The notes beneath the pieces are model-generated. The model was not told where the DNA came from. It did no database searches and worked only from the letters and a program-made list of their open reading frames with translations. Made by a program: the position numbers and the translations under genes. From Nocardioides sp. Root122 (lineage in GTDB: Bacteria; Actinomycetota; Actinomycetes; Propionibacteriales; Nocardioidaceae), in the NCBI RefSeq assembly GCF_001425025.1, contig NZ_LMDE01000001.1:416751-480750 (forward strand): a stretch of DNA of 64,000 bases, written 5' to 3'. Shown one piece after another: positions 8,380 to 16,940 of the stretch (position 1 is its first letter; each line of letters starts with the position of its first letter).

Positions 8380-9482
8380 AGATCACCGGCGTCGAGCTGC
8401 GACGCATCGCCATGCCCCTGGTGGCGCCGTTCCGGACGTCGTTCGGCACCGAGACCGCGCGCGACGTGCTCCTCGTGCGTGTCGTGTCGGAGGACTCCGA
8501 GGGCTGGGGGGAGTGCGTGGCGATGTCCGCGCCCCTCTACAGCTCGGAGTACGTCGACGCGGCCGCCGATGTGCTGCGCCGCTACCTGGTGCCCCGCCTG
8601 GTCGCCGACGGCCCGTGCTCGGCGCCCGACGTGGCGCACCGGTTGGCACCGGTGAAGGGCCACCGCATGGCGAAGGCGGCGCTCGAGACGGCGGTGCTGG
8701 ACGCCGAGCTCCGGGCCGAGGGCCGGTCCTTCGCACGCGAGCTCGGTGCGGTGCACGACCGCGTGCCGTGCGGGGTGTCGGTCGGGATCATGGACTCCGT
8801 GCCCGCGTTGCTCGACGCCGTCGACGGCTACCTCGCCGAGGGCTACGTGCGGATCAAGCTGAAGATCGAGCCCGGCTGGGACGTCGACCCGGTGCGGGCG
8901 GTGCGCGAGCGCTTCGGCGACGACGTGCTGCTCCAGGTCGACGCCAACACCGCCTACTCGCTCGCCGACGCGCCCCACCTCGCGCGGCTCGACCCCTTCG
9001 ACCTGCTGCTGATCGAGCAGCCGCTGGAGGAGGAGGACGTGCTCGGCCACGCCGACCTGGCCCGCCGGATCCGGACGCCGGTGTGCCTCGACGAGTCGAT
9101 CACCTCCGCGCGCGACGCCGCGGCAGCCATCCGCCTGGGCGCCTGCAGCATCGTCAACATCAAGCCCGGCCGCGTCGGCGGCTACCTCGAGGCGCGACGC
9201 ATCCACGACGTCTGCGTGGCCGCCGGCGTACCGGTGTGGTGCGGCGGGATGCTCGAGACCGGTCTCGGGCGGGCGGCCAACGTCGCCCTCGCGGCGCTGC
9301 CGGGCTTCACCCTCCCCGGCGACACGTCCGGTTCGGGCCGCTACTACGCCGAGGACATCACCGAGCCGTTCGTGCTCGACGACGGCCACCTCGCCGTCCC
9401 GACCGGGGCGGGCCTCGGGGTCGCCCCGCTGCCCGACCGCCTCGAGGAGGTCACCACCGCGACGGAGTGGCTCGCCCTCTGA
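8376..9482 (+). CDS. menC: o-Succinylbenzoate synthase / N-succinylamino acid racemase (enolase superfamily)
   Basis: A 368-residue enolase-superfamily protein with every catalytic residue of the OSBS/NSAR group: Lys161-x-Lys163 (IKLKIEPG), metal ligands Asp189 (VDANT), Glu214 (IEQPL) and Asp239 (LDESI), and Lys263 (NIKPG). These sit at nearly the same positions as in the characterised actinobacterial NSAR. No other menaquinone gene is nearby, while an M20 hydrolase and GNAT acyltransferase are directly upstream in one coupled operon (GTGA overlap). N-succinylamino acid racemase is therefore more likely than a menaquinone role. The symbol reflects family only. OSBS activity as a side or main activity cannot be excluded from sequence. 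Confidence 0.88.
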   Translation: MKITGVELRRIAMPLVAPFRTSFGTETARDVLLVRVVSEDSEGWGECVAMSAPLYSSEYVDAAADVLRRYLVPRLVADGPCSAPDVAHRLAPVKGHRMAKAALETAVLDAELRAEGRSFARELGAVHDRVPCGVSVGIMDSVPALLDAVDGYLAEGYVRIKLKIEPGWDVDPVRAVRERFGDDVLLQVDANTAYSLADAPHLARLDPFDLLLIEQPLEEEDVLGHADLARRIRTPVCLDESITSARDAAAAIRLGACSIVNIKPGRVGGYLEARRIHDVCVAAGVPVWCGGMLETGLGRAANVALAALPGFTLPGDTSGSGRYYAEDITEPFVLDDGHLAVPTGAGLGVAPLPDRLEEVTTATEWLAL

Positions 9483-9553
9483 GGTTCGTCGGAACGCACC
9501 AGTCCGGACCGTGAATTCGTCGTGCCGCACTGGCTACTGCCCCGACGGCTCCC

Positions 9554-9559
9554 TACGGT
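9554..9559 (+). promoter_or_regulatory. -10 element TACGGT, leaderless promoter of the PucR-type gene
   Basis: TACGGT is followed by exactly 6 bases and then ATG 9566, so transcription probably begins at the start codon. It implies that the regulator has its own promoter despite lying 83 bases after the operon above. Confidence 0.6.
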
Positions 9560-9565
9560 GGAGGC

Positions 9566-11224
9566 ATGAGCGACGAGGCGGCGGGCGCGAGCCTCGCGCG
9601 GCTGCTGGACGACCTGGGTACGACGTTCCTCGACCTCGCCCACGGTGACGTGTCAGCCGCGCGCGGCATCGGCGGGGTCGTCATCCACGACCCGCTCGAC
9701 CCGCCGTCGCTGCCGCCCCGCGCGATCGTGCTCGGCGTCGGGGTCGACTCCGCCGCCCAGGTGGTCGAGCTGCTCCGTGGCCTCGGCCCCGGGGGTGCGG
9801 CCGGCCTGGTGCTGCGGGCTCCCGTCCCGCTCACCGCCGAGGTGCGCGCTGCCGCCGACGAGGCCGGGGTCGCCGTGCTCGGCCTCAGCCGTGGCGCGTC
9901 GTGGGCCCAGCTGAGCGAGATGCTCCGGTCGCTGCTTGTCGCGGGGGACACCGGTCCGGCCACCGGCGAGCCCGACTCGCTCGGCGGTCTGCCTTCGGGC
10001 GACCTGTTCGCGGTCGCCAACGCGCTGTCGGCCCTGCTCGACGCGCCGATCACCATCGAGGACCGCAGCTCGCGCGTGCTGGCGTTCTCAGGGCGACAGG
10101 ACGAGGCCGACCCCTCGCGGGTCGAGACGATCCTCGGCCGTCAGGTGCCGGGGCACTACATGAAGGTGCTGCAGGAGCGCGGCGTCTTCCGCGACCTCCA
10201 CCGCTCCGACCGGCCGGTCGTCGTCGACCCGTTGCCGGGCGTCGACGGGGAGATGACGCTGCCCCGGGTGGCGGTGTCCGTGCGCGCCGGTGACGAGGTG
10301 CTCGGGTCGATCTGGGCGGTCGTCCCGGAGCCGTTGAGCCCCGAGCGCCTCGGCGCGCTCACCGACTCCGCCAAGCTCGTGGCGCTGCACCTGCTGCGGG
10401 TGCGTGCCGGCGCCGACGTACGCCGCGGGGTGCGCGCCGACCTCCTCGCCTCCGCCCTCGCCGGCGGCGCCTCCGCCCCCGACGCGCTCGAGCGCCTCGG
10501 GCTCGCCGGGCAGCCCCTGCTGGTGGTCGGGATGACCCTCGACGAGGTGCACGCGGTCGGGCACGACATCGACGACGCGTCGCTCACCCACGAGCGGCAG
10601 CGGCTCGGCGACGCGTTCGCGCTGCACCTCGCCGCGGTCCACCCGCGCTCGGCGGCCGCGTCCCTGGGCGACGTGACCTACGGGCTCCTGGCGATCTCCG
10701 GCGAGGTCGACCTCGCCGAGGAGCGGGCGACGCGACTGGTGCGCGACTTCATCGACCGGATCGGCGAGCGGATGCGGCCGGTCGCCGCGGTCGGCACCGT
10801 CGCCGCCGACTTCTCGGGCATCGCGCGCAGCCGCACCAGCGTCGACCGGGCGCTGCGGGTGCTGCGCCGCGGCGGGGGCGAGCGCCGCATCGGCCGGCTC
10901 GAGGACCTCCAGGGCGAGGCGCTCGTGCTCGAGCTGCAGGACCTCGCCTCGGCCCGCGGCGACGAGCCGACCGGGCCGCTCGCCCGCCTCGTGGCGTACG
11001 ACGCCCGGCACCGCTCCGCGCTCGTCGACACCCTGCGGGCGTGGCTCGACCACTTCGGCGACGCGGTCGCCGCGGCCGACTCGCTCTTCGTCCACCCCAA
11101 CACCTTCCGCTACCGCCTCCGCCGCGCTGCCGAGGTCGGCCGGGTCGACCTCGACGACGCCGACCAGCGGTTCGCGCTGATGCTGCAGCTGCGGGTGCTG
11201 ACCGCTCCGTCCGGATCGCGCTGA
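9566..11224 (+). CDS. PucR/CdaR-family transcriptional regulator
   Basis: A 552-residue regulator. The N-terminal region (about 1-150) is a PucR-like sensing domain, the middle (about 150-300) a GAF-like region, and the C-terminus (about 485-545) the PucR helix-turn-helix with the family motif around FVHPNTFRYRLRRAAEVG. This group usually responds to small metabolites such as purine breakdown products, proline, GABA or sugar acids. It lies directly downstream of the peptide/D-amino acid operon and is the obvious candidate for its control, although no operator can be identified. Start ATG 9566 is supported by a leaderless -10 element 6 bases upstream. Confidence 0.9.
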   Translation: MSDEAAGASLARLLDDLGTTFLDLAHGDVSAARGIGGVVIHDPLDPPSLPPRAIVLGVGVDSAAQVVELLRGLGPGGAAGLVLRAPVPLTAEVRAAADEAGVAVLGLSRGASWAQLSEMLRSLLVAGDTGPATGEPDSLGGLPSGDLFAVANALSALLDAPITIEDRSSRVLAFSGRQDEADPSRVETILGRQVPGHYMKVLQERGVFRDLHRSDRPVVVDPLPGVDGEMTLPRVAVSVRAGDEVLGSIWAVVPEPLSPERLGALTDSAKLVALHLLRVRAGADVRRGVRADLLASALAGGASAPDALERLGLAGQPLLVVGMTLDEVHAVGHDIDDASLTHERQRLGDAFALHLAAVHPRSAAASLGDVTYGLLAISGEVDLAEERATRLVRDFIDRIGERMRPVAAVGTVAADFSGIARSRTSVDRALRVLRRGGGERRIGRLEDLQGEALVLELQDLASARGDEPTGPLARLVAYDARHRSALVDTLRAWLDHFGDAVAAADSLFVHPNTFRYRLRRAAEVGRVDLDDADQRFALMLQLRVLTAPSGSR

Positions 11225-11253
11225 GGGGGCGTACGTCGTGGGTCGCGTGCCGT

Positions 11254-11259
11254 TAGGCT
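11254..11259 (+). promoter_or_regulatory. -10 element TAGGCT, leaderless promoter of purC
   Basis: TAGGCT, then 6 bases, then GTG 11266. It supports the GTG start and a transcript with no 5' leader. Confidence 0.65.
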
Positions 11260-11265
11260 CGGCGC

Positions 11266-12168
11266 GTGGCCGAGCTGAACATCCCCGCAGCGCCCGTCAT
11301 CGACGGCACCACCCACCTCCACTCGGGCAAGGTGCGTGACCTCTACCGGATCGACTCCGGCGAGCACGAGGGGCGGTTGCTGATGGTGGCCAGCGACCGC
11401 ATCTCCGCCTACGACTTCGTCCTCGACACGACCATCCCCGACAAGGGCGAGATCCTCACCCGCATGTCGCTGTGGTGGTTCGACCAGCTCGCCGGCCTGG
11501 TCGGCAACCACGTCGTGTCCACCGACGTGCCCGCGTCCGTGGCCGGTCGCGCCGTGGTCTGCGAGCAGCTCGACATGTTCCCGGTCGAGTGCGTGGCCCG
11601 CGGCTACCTCACCGGCTCCGGCCTGCTCGACTACCAGCGGACCGGCGAGGTCTGCGGGATCCCGCTGCCCGCGGGCCTGCAGGACGGCAGCCACCTCCCC
11701 GAGCCGATCTTCACCCCGGCCACGAAGGCCGCCCTCGGCGACCACGACGAGAACGTCGACTACGAGGCCGTCGTCGAGGCCATCGGCGACGACGCCGCCG
11801 CCGAGCTGCGGATGCTGACCATGGAGGTCTACGACCGGGCCCACGCGATCGCCCGGGAGCGCGGGATCATCCTGGCCGACACCAAGCTGGAGTTCGGCCG
11901 CCGCCCGGCGTCCGAGGGCGGCACCACGATCCTCGCCGACGAGGTCCTCACCCCCGACTCGAGCCGCTTCTGGCCCGCCGACCAGTGGCAGCCCGGCCGC
12001 GCCCAGCCGTCGTACGACAAGCAGATCGTGCGCGACTGGCTCACCGGCGAGTCGGGGTGGGACCGCACCTCGGGCGAGGCGCCACCGCCGCTGCCCGACG
12101 CCGTCGTGGAGCGCACCCGTGCGCGCTACGTCGAGGCCTACGAGCTCCTGACCGGGGAGACGTTCTGA
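11266..12168 (+). CDS. purC: Phosphoribosylaminoimidazole-succinocarboxamide synthase
   Basis: A 300-residue SAICAR synthetase that condenses CAIR with aspartate using ATP, in de novo purine synthesis. Family motifs are clear: HSGKVRDLY near the N-terminus, [34 protein letters not shown], the ADTKLEFG element and [11 protein letters not shown] near the C-terminus. Length is normal for the long actinobacterial type. GTG start follows a TAGGCT -10 by 6 bases. The 3' end overlaps an SRPBCC gene by 4 bases if that gene starts with CTG. Other purine genes follow at intervals in the same orientation. Confidence 0.97.
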   Translation: MAELNIPAAPVIDGTTHLHSGKVRDLYRIDSGEHEGRLLMVASDRISAYDFVLDTTIPDKGEILTRMSLWWFDQLAGLVGNHVVSTDVPASVAGRAVVCEQLDMFPVECVARGYLTGSGLLDYQRTGEVCGIPLPAGLQDGSHLPEPIFTPATKAALGDHDENVDYEAVVEAIGDDAAAELRMLTMEVYDRAHAIARERGIILADTKLEFGRRPASEGGTTILADEVLTPDSSRFWPADQWQPGRAQPSYDKQIVRDWLTGESGWDRTSGEAPPPLPDAVVERTRARYVEAYELLTGETF

Positions 12169-12617
12169 CCACCCGGCGCTTCTCCGCCACCGAGGAGATG
12201 CCGCACACGGCGGAGCAGGCGTTCACCTATCTCGTCGACCCGCGGCTGCGCCCGGAGTGGCAGTCAAGCCTGCTCTCGACCGACGTGCCGGAGGACGAGG
12301 AGCCGCACCTCGGCCAGGCGTGGACCGAGCTGACCGTGGTCGGCGTACGCCCCAGCCTGGTCGTCTTCGAGTTCGTGCCCTACCGGTCGTGGGCCGAGCG
12401 CGGCACCTGGCGCGGCGTCGAGGCGACGCTGCGGCTGCGCTTCACCGAGACCGCGCGCGGTTGCCGGGTCGTCGCCGAGGGCGAGGTGACCGGCTCCGGC
12501 GTCTACGCCGTGGCGGCCGGGAGCTCCGGCCTGCTGGCCGGCCGCGCGATCGCCGCCGACCTCCGCACCGCCACCCACCGCATCGCGCAGCGCAAGGAGC
12601 GCCCGGCAGACGGGTGA
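12165..12617 (+). CDS. SRPBCC-fold protein (polyketide cyclase/START-like)
   Basis: About 150 residues with the pattern of an SRPBCC lipid/ligand-binding fold: a first strand ([10 protein letters not shown]), helix [12 protein letters not shown] with the RPEW turn, a central strand run, and a long C-terminal helix ending IAQRKE. Ligand is unknown. The start is uncertain. The first in-frame ATG (12198) would remove the first strand; no ATG, GTG or TTG lies just upstream. CTG 12165 has GGGGAG five bases before it and overlaps the purC stop as CTGA, so I prefer it. This would be translationally coupled to purC. Confidence 0.72.
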   Translation: MTTRRFSATEEMPHTAEQAFTYLVDPRLRPEWQSSLLSTDVPEDEEPHLGQAWTELTVVGVRPSLVVFEFVPYRSWAERGTWRGVEATLRLRFTETARGCRVVAEGEVTGSGVYAVAAGSSGLLAGRAIAADLRTATHRIAQRKERPADG

Positions 12618-12636
12618 CGCACTCGTGACTGGTGAG

Positions 12637-12642
12637 TAGGTT
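12637..12642 (+). promoter_or_regulatory. -10 element TAGGTT, leaderless promoter
   Basis: TAGGTT, 6 bases, then ATG 12649 of the acyl-CoA ligase gene. No Shine-Dalgarno sequence is present, in line with leaderless translation. Confidence 0.62.
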
Positions 12643-12648
12643 GGCGCC

Positions 12649-14214
12649 ATGCCGAACCTCTCCTCGCTCCTCGAAGGCACCGCCACTGCGCACCCGGACC
12701 GTACGGCGGTGGTGCTGGGCGACACCCGGCTGACCTATGCCCAGGTCAACGCCGCCGCCAGCCAGGTCGCCAACCTGCTGGTCTCGCGCGGCATCGAGCC
12801 GGGCGACAAGGTCGCGCTGAGCTGCCCCAACCTGCCGTACTTCCCGATCGTCTACTACGGCATCCTCAAGGCCGGCGCGACCGTGGTGCCGCTCAACGTG
12901 CTGCTGAAGGGCCGCGAGGTGGCCTACCACCTCGACGACTCGGATGCGAAGGCCTACTTCTGCTTCCAGGGCACGCCCGAGCTGCCGATCGGGGCGGAGG
13001 GCCACGCCGGCTTCCAGCAGGCCGACGGATGCGAGCACTTCTTCGTCATCACCGCCGACCCCACGGCCGCGTCGCCGATCGAGGGTGCCGAGACGCTCGG
13101 CCAGGCCCTCGTCGGCCAGTCGCCGGTCTTCGAGAGCGTCGAGGTCGGTGCCGACGACACCGCCGTCATCCTCTACACCTCGGGCACCACCGGCCAGCCC
13201 AAGGGCGCCGAGCTGATGCACCGCAACATGATCAGCAACGCCCTGGCCAGCGACGCCCTCTTCGGCGCCGACCCCGAGCGGCCCGACACCCTGCTGTGCG
13301 TCCTGCCGCTCTTCCACTCCTTCGGCCAGACGGTGATCATGAACGCCGGCTTCGCCTTCGGTGGCACCGTGGTGATGCTGCCGCGCTTCGAGGCCGGCGC
13401 CGCCCTGTCGCTGATGGACAAGGAGGGCGTCACCTTCTTCGCCGGCGTGCCGACGATGTACTGGGGCCTGCTCGGCGCCCTCGACGACTCCGGCGTCGAC
13501 GTGAAGAAGCTGGCCGAGCAGATGCGGGTCGCCGTCGCGGGCGGCTCCGCGTTGCCGGTCGAGGTGCACAAGGAGTTCGAGCGCCGCTTCGGCGTCACCA
13601 TCCTGGAGGGCTACGGCCTGTCGGAGACCTCGCCGGTGGCGAGCTTCTCGGTGTGGGGCGAGCCGGTGCGGGTCGGGTCGATCGGCAAGCCGATCCCCGG
13701 CGTCGAGATGAAGCTGATCAGCCCGGAGCCCGGCGTGCGCGAGGACGTCGAGGACGCCGCGGACGTGGTCGGCGAGATCGCGATCAAGGGCCCGAACATC
13801 ATGAAGGGCTACTACGGCCGACCCGACGCGACCGCCGAGGCCATCGTCGACGGCTGGTTCCGCTCCGGCGACCTCGGCCGCAAGGACGCCGACGGCTGGT
13901 ACTACATCGTCGACCGGTCCAAGGACATGATCATCCGCGGCGGCTACAACGTGTACCCGCGCGAGGTCGAGGAGGTGCTGCTCACGCACCCCGACGTCTC
14001 GCTCGCGGCCGTCATCGGCGTGCCCGACCCGAGCCACGGCGAGGAGGTCAAGGCGGTCGTGATCCGCAACGAGGGCGCCACCGTCACCGAGGACGAGCTG
14101 GTGGCGTGGGCCAAGGAGCAGATGGCGGGCTACAAGTACCCCCGCATCGTCCAGTTCGTCGACGCCCTCCCGATGACCGCGACCGGCAAGATCCTCAAGC
14201 GGGAGCTCACCTGA
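12649..14214 (+). CDS. AMP-dependent acyl-CoA synthetase (long-chain fatty acid-CoA ligase type)
   Basis: A 521-residue ANL-superfamily enzyme that activates a carboxylic acid to an acyl-AMP and then a CoA thioester. Motifs: P-loop YTSGTTGQPKG (about 178), the substrate region FHSFGQTV, EGYGLSETSP, SGDLGRKDADG, hinge DRSKDMIIRGGYNVYP and the catalytic lysine in TGKILKRE near the C-terminus. Length and order are normal. Its stop shares one base with the ATG of a small membrane protein gene. Chain-length preference cannot be read from sequence. Confidence 0.92.
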   Translation: MPNLSSLLEGTATAHPDRTAVVLGDTRLTYAQVNAAASQVANLLVSRGIEPGDKVALSCPNLPYFPIVYYGILKAGATVVPLNVLLKGREVAYHLDDSDAKAYFCFQGTPELPIGAEGHAGFQQADGCEHFFVITADPTAASPIEGAETLGQALVGQSPVFESVEVGADDTAVILYTSGTTGQPKGAELMHRNMISNALASDALFGADPERPDTLLCVLPLFHSFGQTVIMNAGFAFGGTVVMLPRFEAGAALSLMDKEGVTFFAGVPTMYWGLLGALDDSGVDVKKLAEQMRVAVAGGSALPVEVHKEFERRFGVTILEGYGLSETSPVASFSVWGEPVRVGSIGKPIPGVEMKLISPEPGVREDVEDAADVVGEIAIKGPNIMKGYYGRPDATAEAIVDGWFRSGDLGRKDADGWYYIVDRSKDMIIRGGYNVYPREVEEVLLTHPDVSLAAVIGVPDPSHGEEVKAVVIRNEGATVTEDELVAWAKEQMAGYKYPRIVQFVDALPMTATGKILKRELT

Positions 14215-14399
14215 TGCGGGCCCTCCTCATCGCCCTCGGGGTGGTGATGGTGGCGACCGGTGTGGTGTGGACCGCGCAGGGCCTCGGCTACCTCGAGGGC
14301 AGCCTGATGACCGACCAGAGCATCTGGGCGATCCTCGGCCCCCTCGTCGCCGGGCTCGGCGTCGGCCTGGTGGTCGTCGCCGCCCGCCGCCGGGAGTGA
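14214..14399 (+). CDS. Small two-helix membrane protein
   Basis: A 61-residue protein with two predicted membrane helices (about residues 2-20 and 34-55) separated by a short loop (LEGSLMTDQ) and ending in a basic tail (ARRRE). ATG overlaps the ligase stop by one base (TGATG), so it is very likely translated. No function is recognised. The hydrophobic pattern and conserved coupling argue it is real rather than a chance frame. Confidence 0.65.
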   Translation: MRALLIALGVVMVATGVVWTAQGLGYLEGSLMTDQSIWAILGPLVAGLGVGLVVVAARRRE

Positions 14400-14423
14400 G
14401 GCGGCCCGGTCGCGCACCCGGGA

Positions 14424-14488
14424 AGGCAGTTCGCGTCCATCGCCGTCGTGCTCACGCTCAGCGTCGGTGCTCCACGCCCGAACTGCCT
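14424..14488. repeat. Long palindrome with AGGCAGTTCG arms
   Basis: Arms AGGCAGTTCG (14424-14433) and CGAACTGCCT (14479-14488) enclose about 45 bases that contain a smaller dyad (ACGCT-C-AGCGT). It lies between convergent genes. The stop of the minus-strand DUF72 gene (14458) is in the loop. The same arms and inner dyad recur at 31884-31957. Possible bidirectional terminator. Confidence 0.8.
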
Positions 14489-15327
14489 GCCTGGTGCTCG
14501 CGCCCGGACGGTGCGATCCCCAGCCGCTCCTGGAGGGCGATGGCGTCGAACGGCGCGTGCACCTTGGCGTCGTTGTCGAAGTAGACCAGGACGTCGAGCC
14601 CCTGGGCGTCCCACTGGCGCACCTTCTCGGCCCAGTGGTCGAGAGCCTTCTCCGAGTAGCCGCTGGTGTAGAGCTCCTGGTCGCCGTGGAGCCGGACGTA
14701 CGCCAGGTCGCTGGTGACCTCGTCGAACATCGGCCACGTCCCCGCGGAGTCGGCGACCACCATCCCGATGTCGTGCGCGCGCAGCAGCTCGCAGAACTCC
14801 GGCGTCCAAAAGGACTGGTGGCGCACCTCGAGCACGTGGCGCAGTGGCCGGTCCTCGGGACTCGCGGTGTCGGCGGGCTCCTTGAGCTTGGACGCGTCGT
14901 GGTGGGCCGCCGCGAACGCGGACGCCTCCGACGTACGTCGTGGGAGCAGGTCGAAGAACGCGGCGAGCCGGTCGGGGTGGAACCCGAGGTTCGGGGGCAG
15001 CTGCCACAGCAGCGGGCCGAGCCGCGCGCCGAGGGAGAGCACGCCCGAGGCGAGGAACGTGCCCAGGGGGGCCTCGACGTCGACCAGCTTCTTCATGTGC
15101 GTGATGTAGCGCGGGCCCTTGACCGCGAAGAGGAAGTCCTCGGGCACCTCCGCGGCCCACGCCCGCCAGCTCGACGGTCGCTGCAGCGAGTAGAACGAGC
15201 CGTTGACCTCGATCGTGGTGAGCCGTCCGGCCGCGTGCTCGAGCTCGCGACGCTGGGGGAGACCGGTCGGGTAGAAGACGCCGCGCCAGCCGGCGTACCG
15301 CCAGCCGGAGATGCCGACCCGGATCAT
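14458..15327 (-). CDS. DUF72 (YecE-like) family protein
   Basis: A 289-residue DUF72 protein, a TIM-barrel-like family of unknown function. Hallmarks: N-terminal [18 protein letters not shown], the [13 protein letters not shown] segment, [11 protein letters not shown] and later LEVRHQSFW and YVRLHGD. The start chosen (MIRVGIS) matches the family N-terminus; the frame stays open upstream but without family similarity. The C-terminal dozen residues run into the palindrome between this gene and the small membrane protein gene and may not be conserved. It is divergent from purS. Confidence 0.88.
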   Translation of the reverse strand: MIRVGISGWRYAGWRGVFYPTGLPQRRELEHAAGRLTTIEVNGSFYSLQRPSSWRAWAAEVPEDFLFAVKGPRYITHMKKLVDVEAPLGTFLASGVLSLGARLGPLLWQLPPNLGFHPDRLAAFFDLLPRRTSEASAFAAAHHDASKLKEPADTASPEDRPLRHVLEVRHQSFWTPEFCELLRAHDIGMVVADSAGTWPMFDEVTSDLAYVRLHGDQELYTSGYSEKALDHWAEKVRQWDAQGLDVLVYFDNDAKVHAPFDAIALQERLGIAPSGREHQAGSSGVEHRR

Positions 15328-15395
15328 GGGCTCCGCGTACCCGCGCAGCTGTCCGCGCATGCGTGCCCCGCGCGGCGCGCGCTGCGGGACGTCAC

Positions 15396-15401
15396 TAGAA
15401 T
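15396..15401 (+). promoter_or_regulatory. -10 element TAGAAT of the purSQ promoter
   Basis: TAGAAT lies about 39 bases before GTG 15440. Unlike the leaderless genes in this window, purS has a short leader with a Shine-Dalgarno sequence (CAGGAG) 6 bases before the start. Confidence 0.55.
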
Positions 15402-15439
15402 CGAGCACGCCCCCTCCAGCCTGTCCCCAGGAGCACTCC

Positions 15440-15724
15440 GTGGCCCGAGTCGTCGTCGACGTCATGCCCAAGCCCGAGATCCTCGACCCCCAGGGCAAGG
15501 CGGTGCTCGGAGCGCTGCCCCGCCTCGGGTTCGACCTCGTCACCGATGTCCGCCAGGGCAAGCGGTTCGAGCTCCAGGTCGACGGCGAGATCACCGACGC
15601 GGTGCTCGCCGAGATCGAGCGGGTCGCCGGGACGCTGCTGTCCAACCCGGTCATCGAGGACTACGAGGTCCACGTCGAGGAGCACTCGGTCGCCGAGGTC
15701 GCGCACGAGGCCGGCCGCGCATGA
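15440..15724 (+). CDS. purS: Phosphoribosylformylglycinamidine synthase subunit PurS
   Basis: A 94-residue PurS, the small scaffold subunit of the three-part FGAM synthase with PurQ and PurL. Typical features are [19 protein letters not shown] at the N-terminus, the V-x-Q-G-K-R-F-E-L motif and the C-terminal [16 protein letters not shown] start has CAGGAG upstream. The stop overlaps the purQ start as ATGA, coupling the two subunits. Confidence 0.96.
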   Translation: MARVVVDVMPKPEILDPQGKAVLGALPRLGFDLVTDVRQGKRFELQVDGEITDAVLAEIERVAGTLLSNPVIEDYEVHVEEHSVAEVAHEAGRA

Positions 15725-16389
15725 AGGTCGGGGTCGTCACCTTCCCCGGCTCGCTCGACGATGTCGACGCGCGCCGGGCGGTGCGCATCGGCGGCAACGA
15801 GGCGGTCGCGCTGTGGCACGGCGACGAGGGCCTGCAGGGCGTCGACGCGGTCGTGCTGCCCGGCGGCTTCTCCTACGGCGACTACCTCCGCTGCGGTGCC
15901 ATCTCCCGCTTCGCGCCGGTGATGACCGCGGTGATCGAGGCGGCCGGCAAGGGGATGCCGGTCCTGGGCATCTGCAACGGCTTCCAGATCCTCTGCGAGT
16001 CGCACCTGCTGCCTGGCGCGCTGATCCGCAACGACCACCGCAAGTTCGTGTGCCGCGACCAGCGGCTGCGCATCGAGCGCGTCGACACCCCGTGGACCTC
16101 GGCCTACGCCGCAGGCGCCGAGGTGACGATCGTGCTCAAGAACGGTGAGGGCGGCTACGTCGCCGACGAGGCGACGCTCGACCGGCTCGAGGGCGAGGGC
16201 CGCGTGGTCGCGCGCTACCTCGACGACAACCCCAACGGATCGCTGCGCGACATCGCCGGCGTCTCCAACGAGCGCGGCAACGTCGTCGGCCTGATGCCGC
16301 ACCCCGAGCACGCCGTCGAGGACCTCACCGGCCCCGGCACCGACGGGCTCGGCTTCTTCACCTCCCTGGCGGAGAAGGCGTTCGCATGA
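15721..16389 (+). CDS. purQ: Phosphoribosylformylglycinamidine synthase subunit PurQ (glutaminase)
   Basis: A 222-residue class I glutamine amidotransferase that supplies ammonia to PurL. It shows [13 protein letters not shown] at the N-terminus, [15 protein letters not shown], the nucleophile Cys in [10 protein letters not shown], and the late His/Glu pair in [13 protein letters not shown] overlaps link it to purS before it and to a DUF3817 gene after it. The partner PurL is encoded 7.4 kb downstream. Confidence 0.97.
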   Translation: MKVGVVTFPGSLDDVDARRAVRIGGNEAVALWHGDEGLQGVDAVVLPGGFSYGDYLRCGAISRFAPVMTAVIEAAGKGMPVLGICNGFQILCESHLLPGALIRNDHRKFVCRDQRLRIERVDTPWTSAYAAGAEVTIVLKNGEGGYVADEATLDRLEGEGRVVARYLDDNPNGSLRDIAGVSNERGNVVGLMPHPEHAVEDLTGPGTDGLGFFTSLAEKAFA

Positions 16390-16829
16390 CGCCGGTCCGC
16401 CTCTACCGCCTCGTCGCGCGCGCCGAGGCCGTCACCTGGGCGCTGCTGCTGACGGGCATGTTCCTCAAGTACGTCACCGAGACCACCGAGCTCGGCGTCC
16501 AGGTCTTCGGGATGGTCCACGGCGTCGTCTTCATCGCCTACTGCCTGACCACGGTGCTGCTCTGGATCGACCAGAGGTGGGCGCTGAGCCGGGTCGCGCT
16601 CGGCCTGCTGGCCGCGATCCCGCCGTTCGCGACGGTGCCCTTCGAGCGCTATGCCGAGCGCGCCGGGCTCCTCGGTGACACGTGGCGCCTGCGCACCGCG
16701 GCCCCCGCCGGTCTCCTCGAGCGGCTCGCTGCCTCGCTGCTCCGCCGGCCCGCCCAGGGCCTGGTCGTCGGGCTCCTCGCCGTCGCCGGCCTCACCGGCG
16801 TCGCGCTCGTCGTCGGCCCGCCCGCCTGA
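16386..16829 (+). CDS. DUF3817 family membrane protein
   Basis: A 147-residue membrane protein of the DUF3817 group, common in Actinobacteria. Features: a short N-terminal helix with [22 protein letters not shown], the H in [13 protein letters not shown], further hydrophobic segments ([20 protein letters not shown]), and a C-terminal helix ([20 protein letters not shown]). No activity is known. It is coupled to purQ by ATGA, though no link to purine synthesis is evident. Confidence 0.85.
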   Translation: MTPVRLYRLVARAEAVTWALLLTGMFLKYVTETTELGVQVFGMVHGVVFIAYCLTTVLLWIDQRWALSRVALGLLAAIPPFATVPFERYAERAGLLGDTWRLRTAAPAGLLERLAASLLRRPAQGLVVGLLAVAGLTGVALVVGPPA

Positions 16830-16833
16830 CTCC

Positions 16834-16920
16834 AGTGATCCCCGGCCAGCCGGGGATCACTGAACTTGTCAGGCGTTGCAGGGGCCGACAAGTTCAGCGA
16901 TACCCGGTCAGCCGGGGATC
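16834..16920. repeat. Nested inverted repeat between convergent genes
   Basis: A hairpin with AGTGATCCCCGGC arms (16834-16861) is followed by TGAACTTGTC (16861-16870) and its complement GACAAGTTCA (16887-16896), then a second GATACCCGG/CCGGGGATC hairpin (16899-16920). Together the two halves form an imperfect inverted repeat of about 34 bases per arm, each arm itself a palindrome. It is a likely bidirectional terminator for DUF3817 and the DUF1906 gene. Confidence 0.85.
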
Positions 16921-16940
16921 CCGAACGATGACCGTCGCGC

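Noticed and set aside
8376-9482. menC read as a menaquinone biosynthesis gene
   Set aside because: No menD, menB, menE, menF or menH nearby, whereas the M20 and GNAT partners of the succinylamino acid route are fused into the same operon. Not excluded as a second activity.
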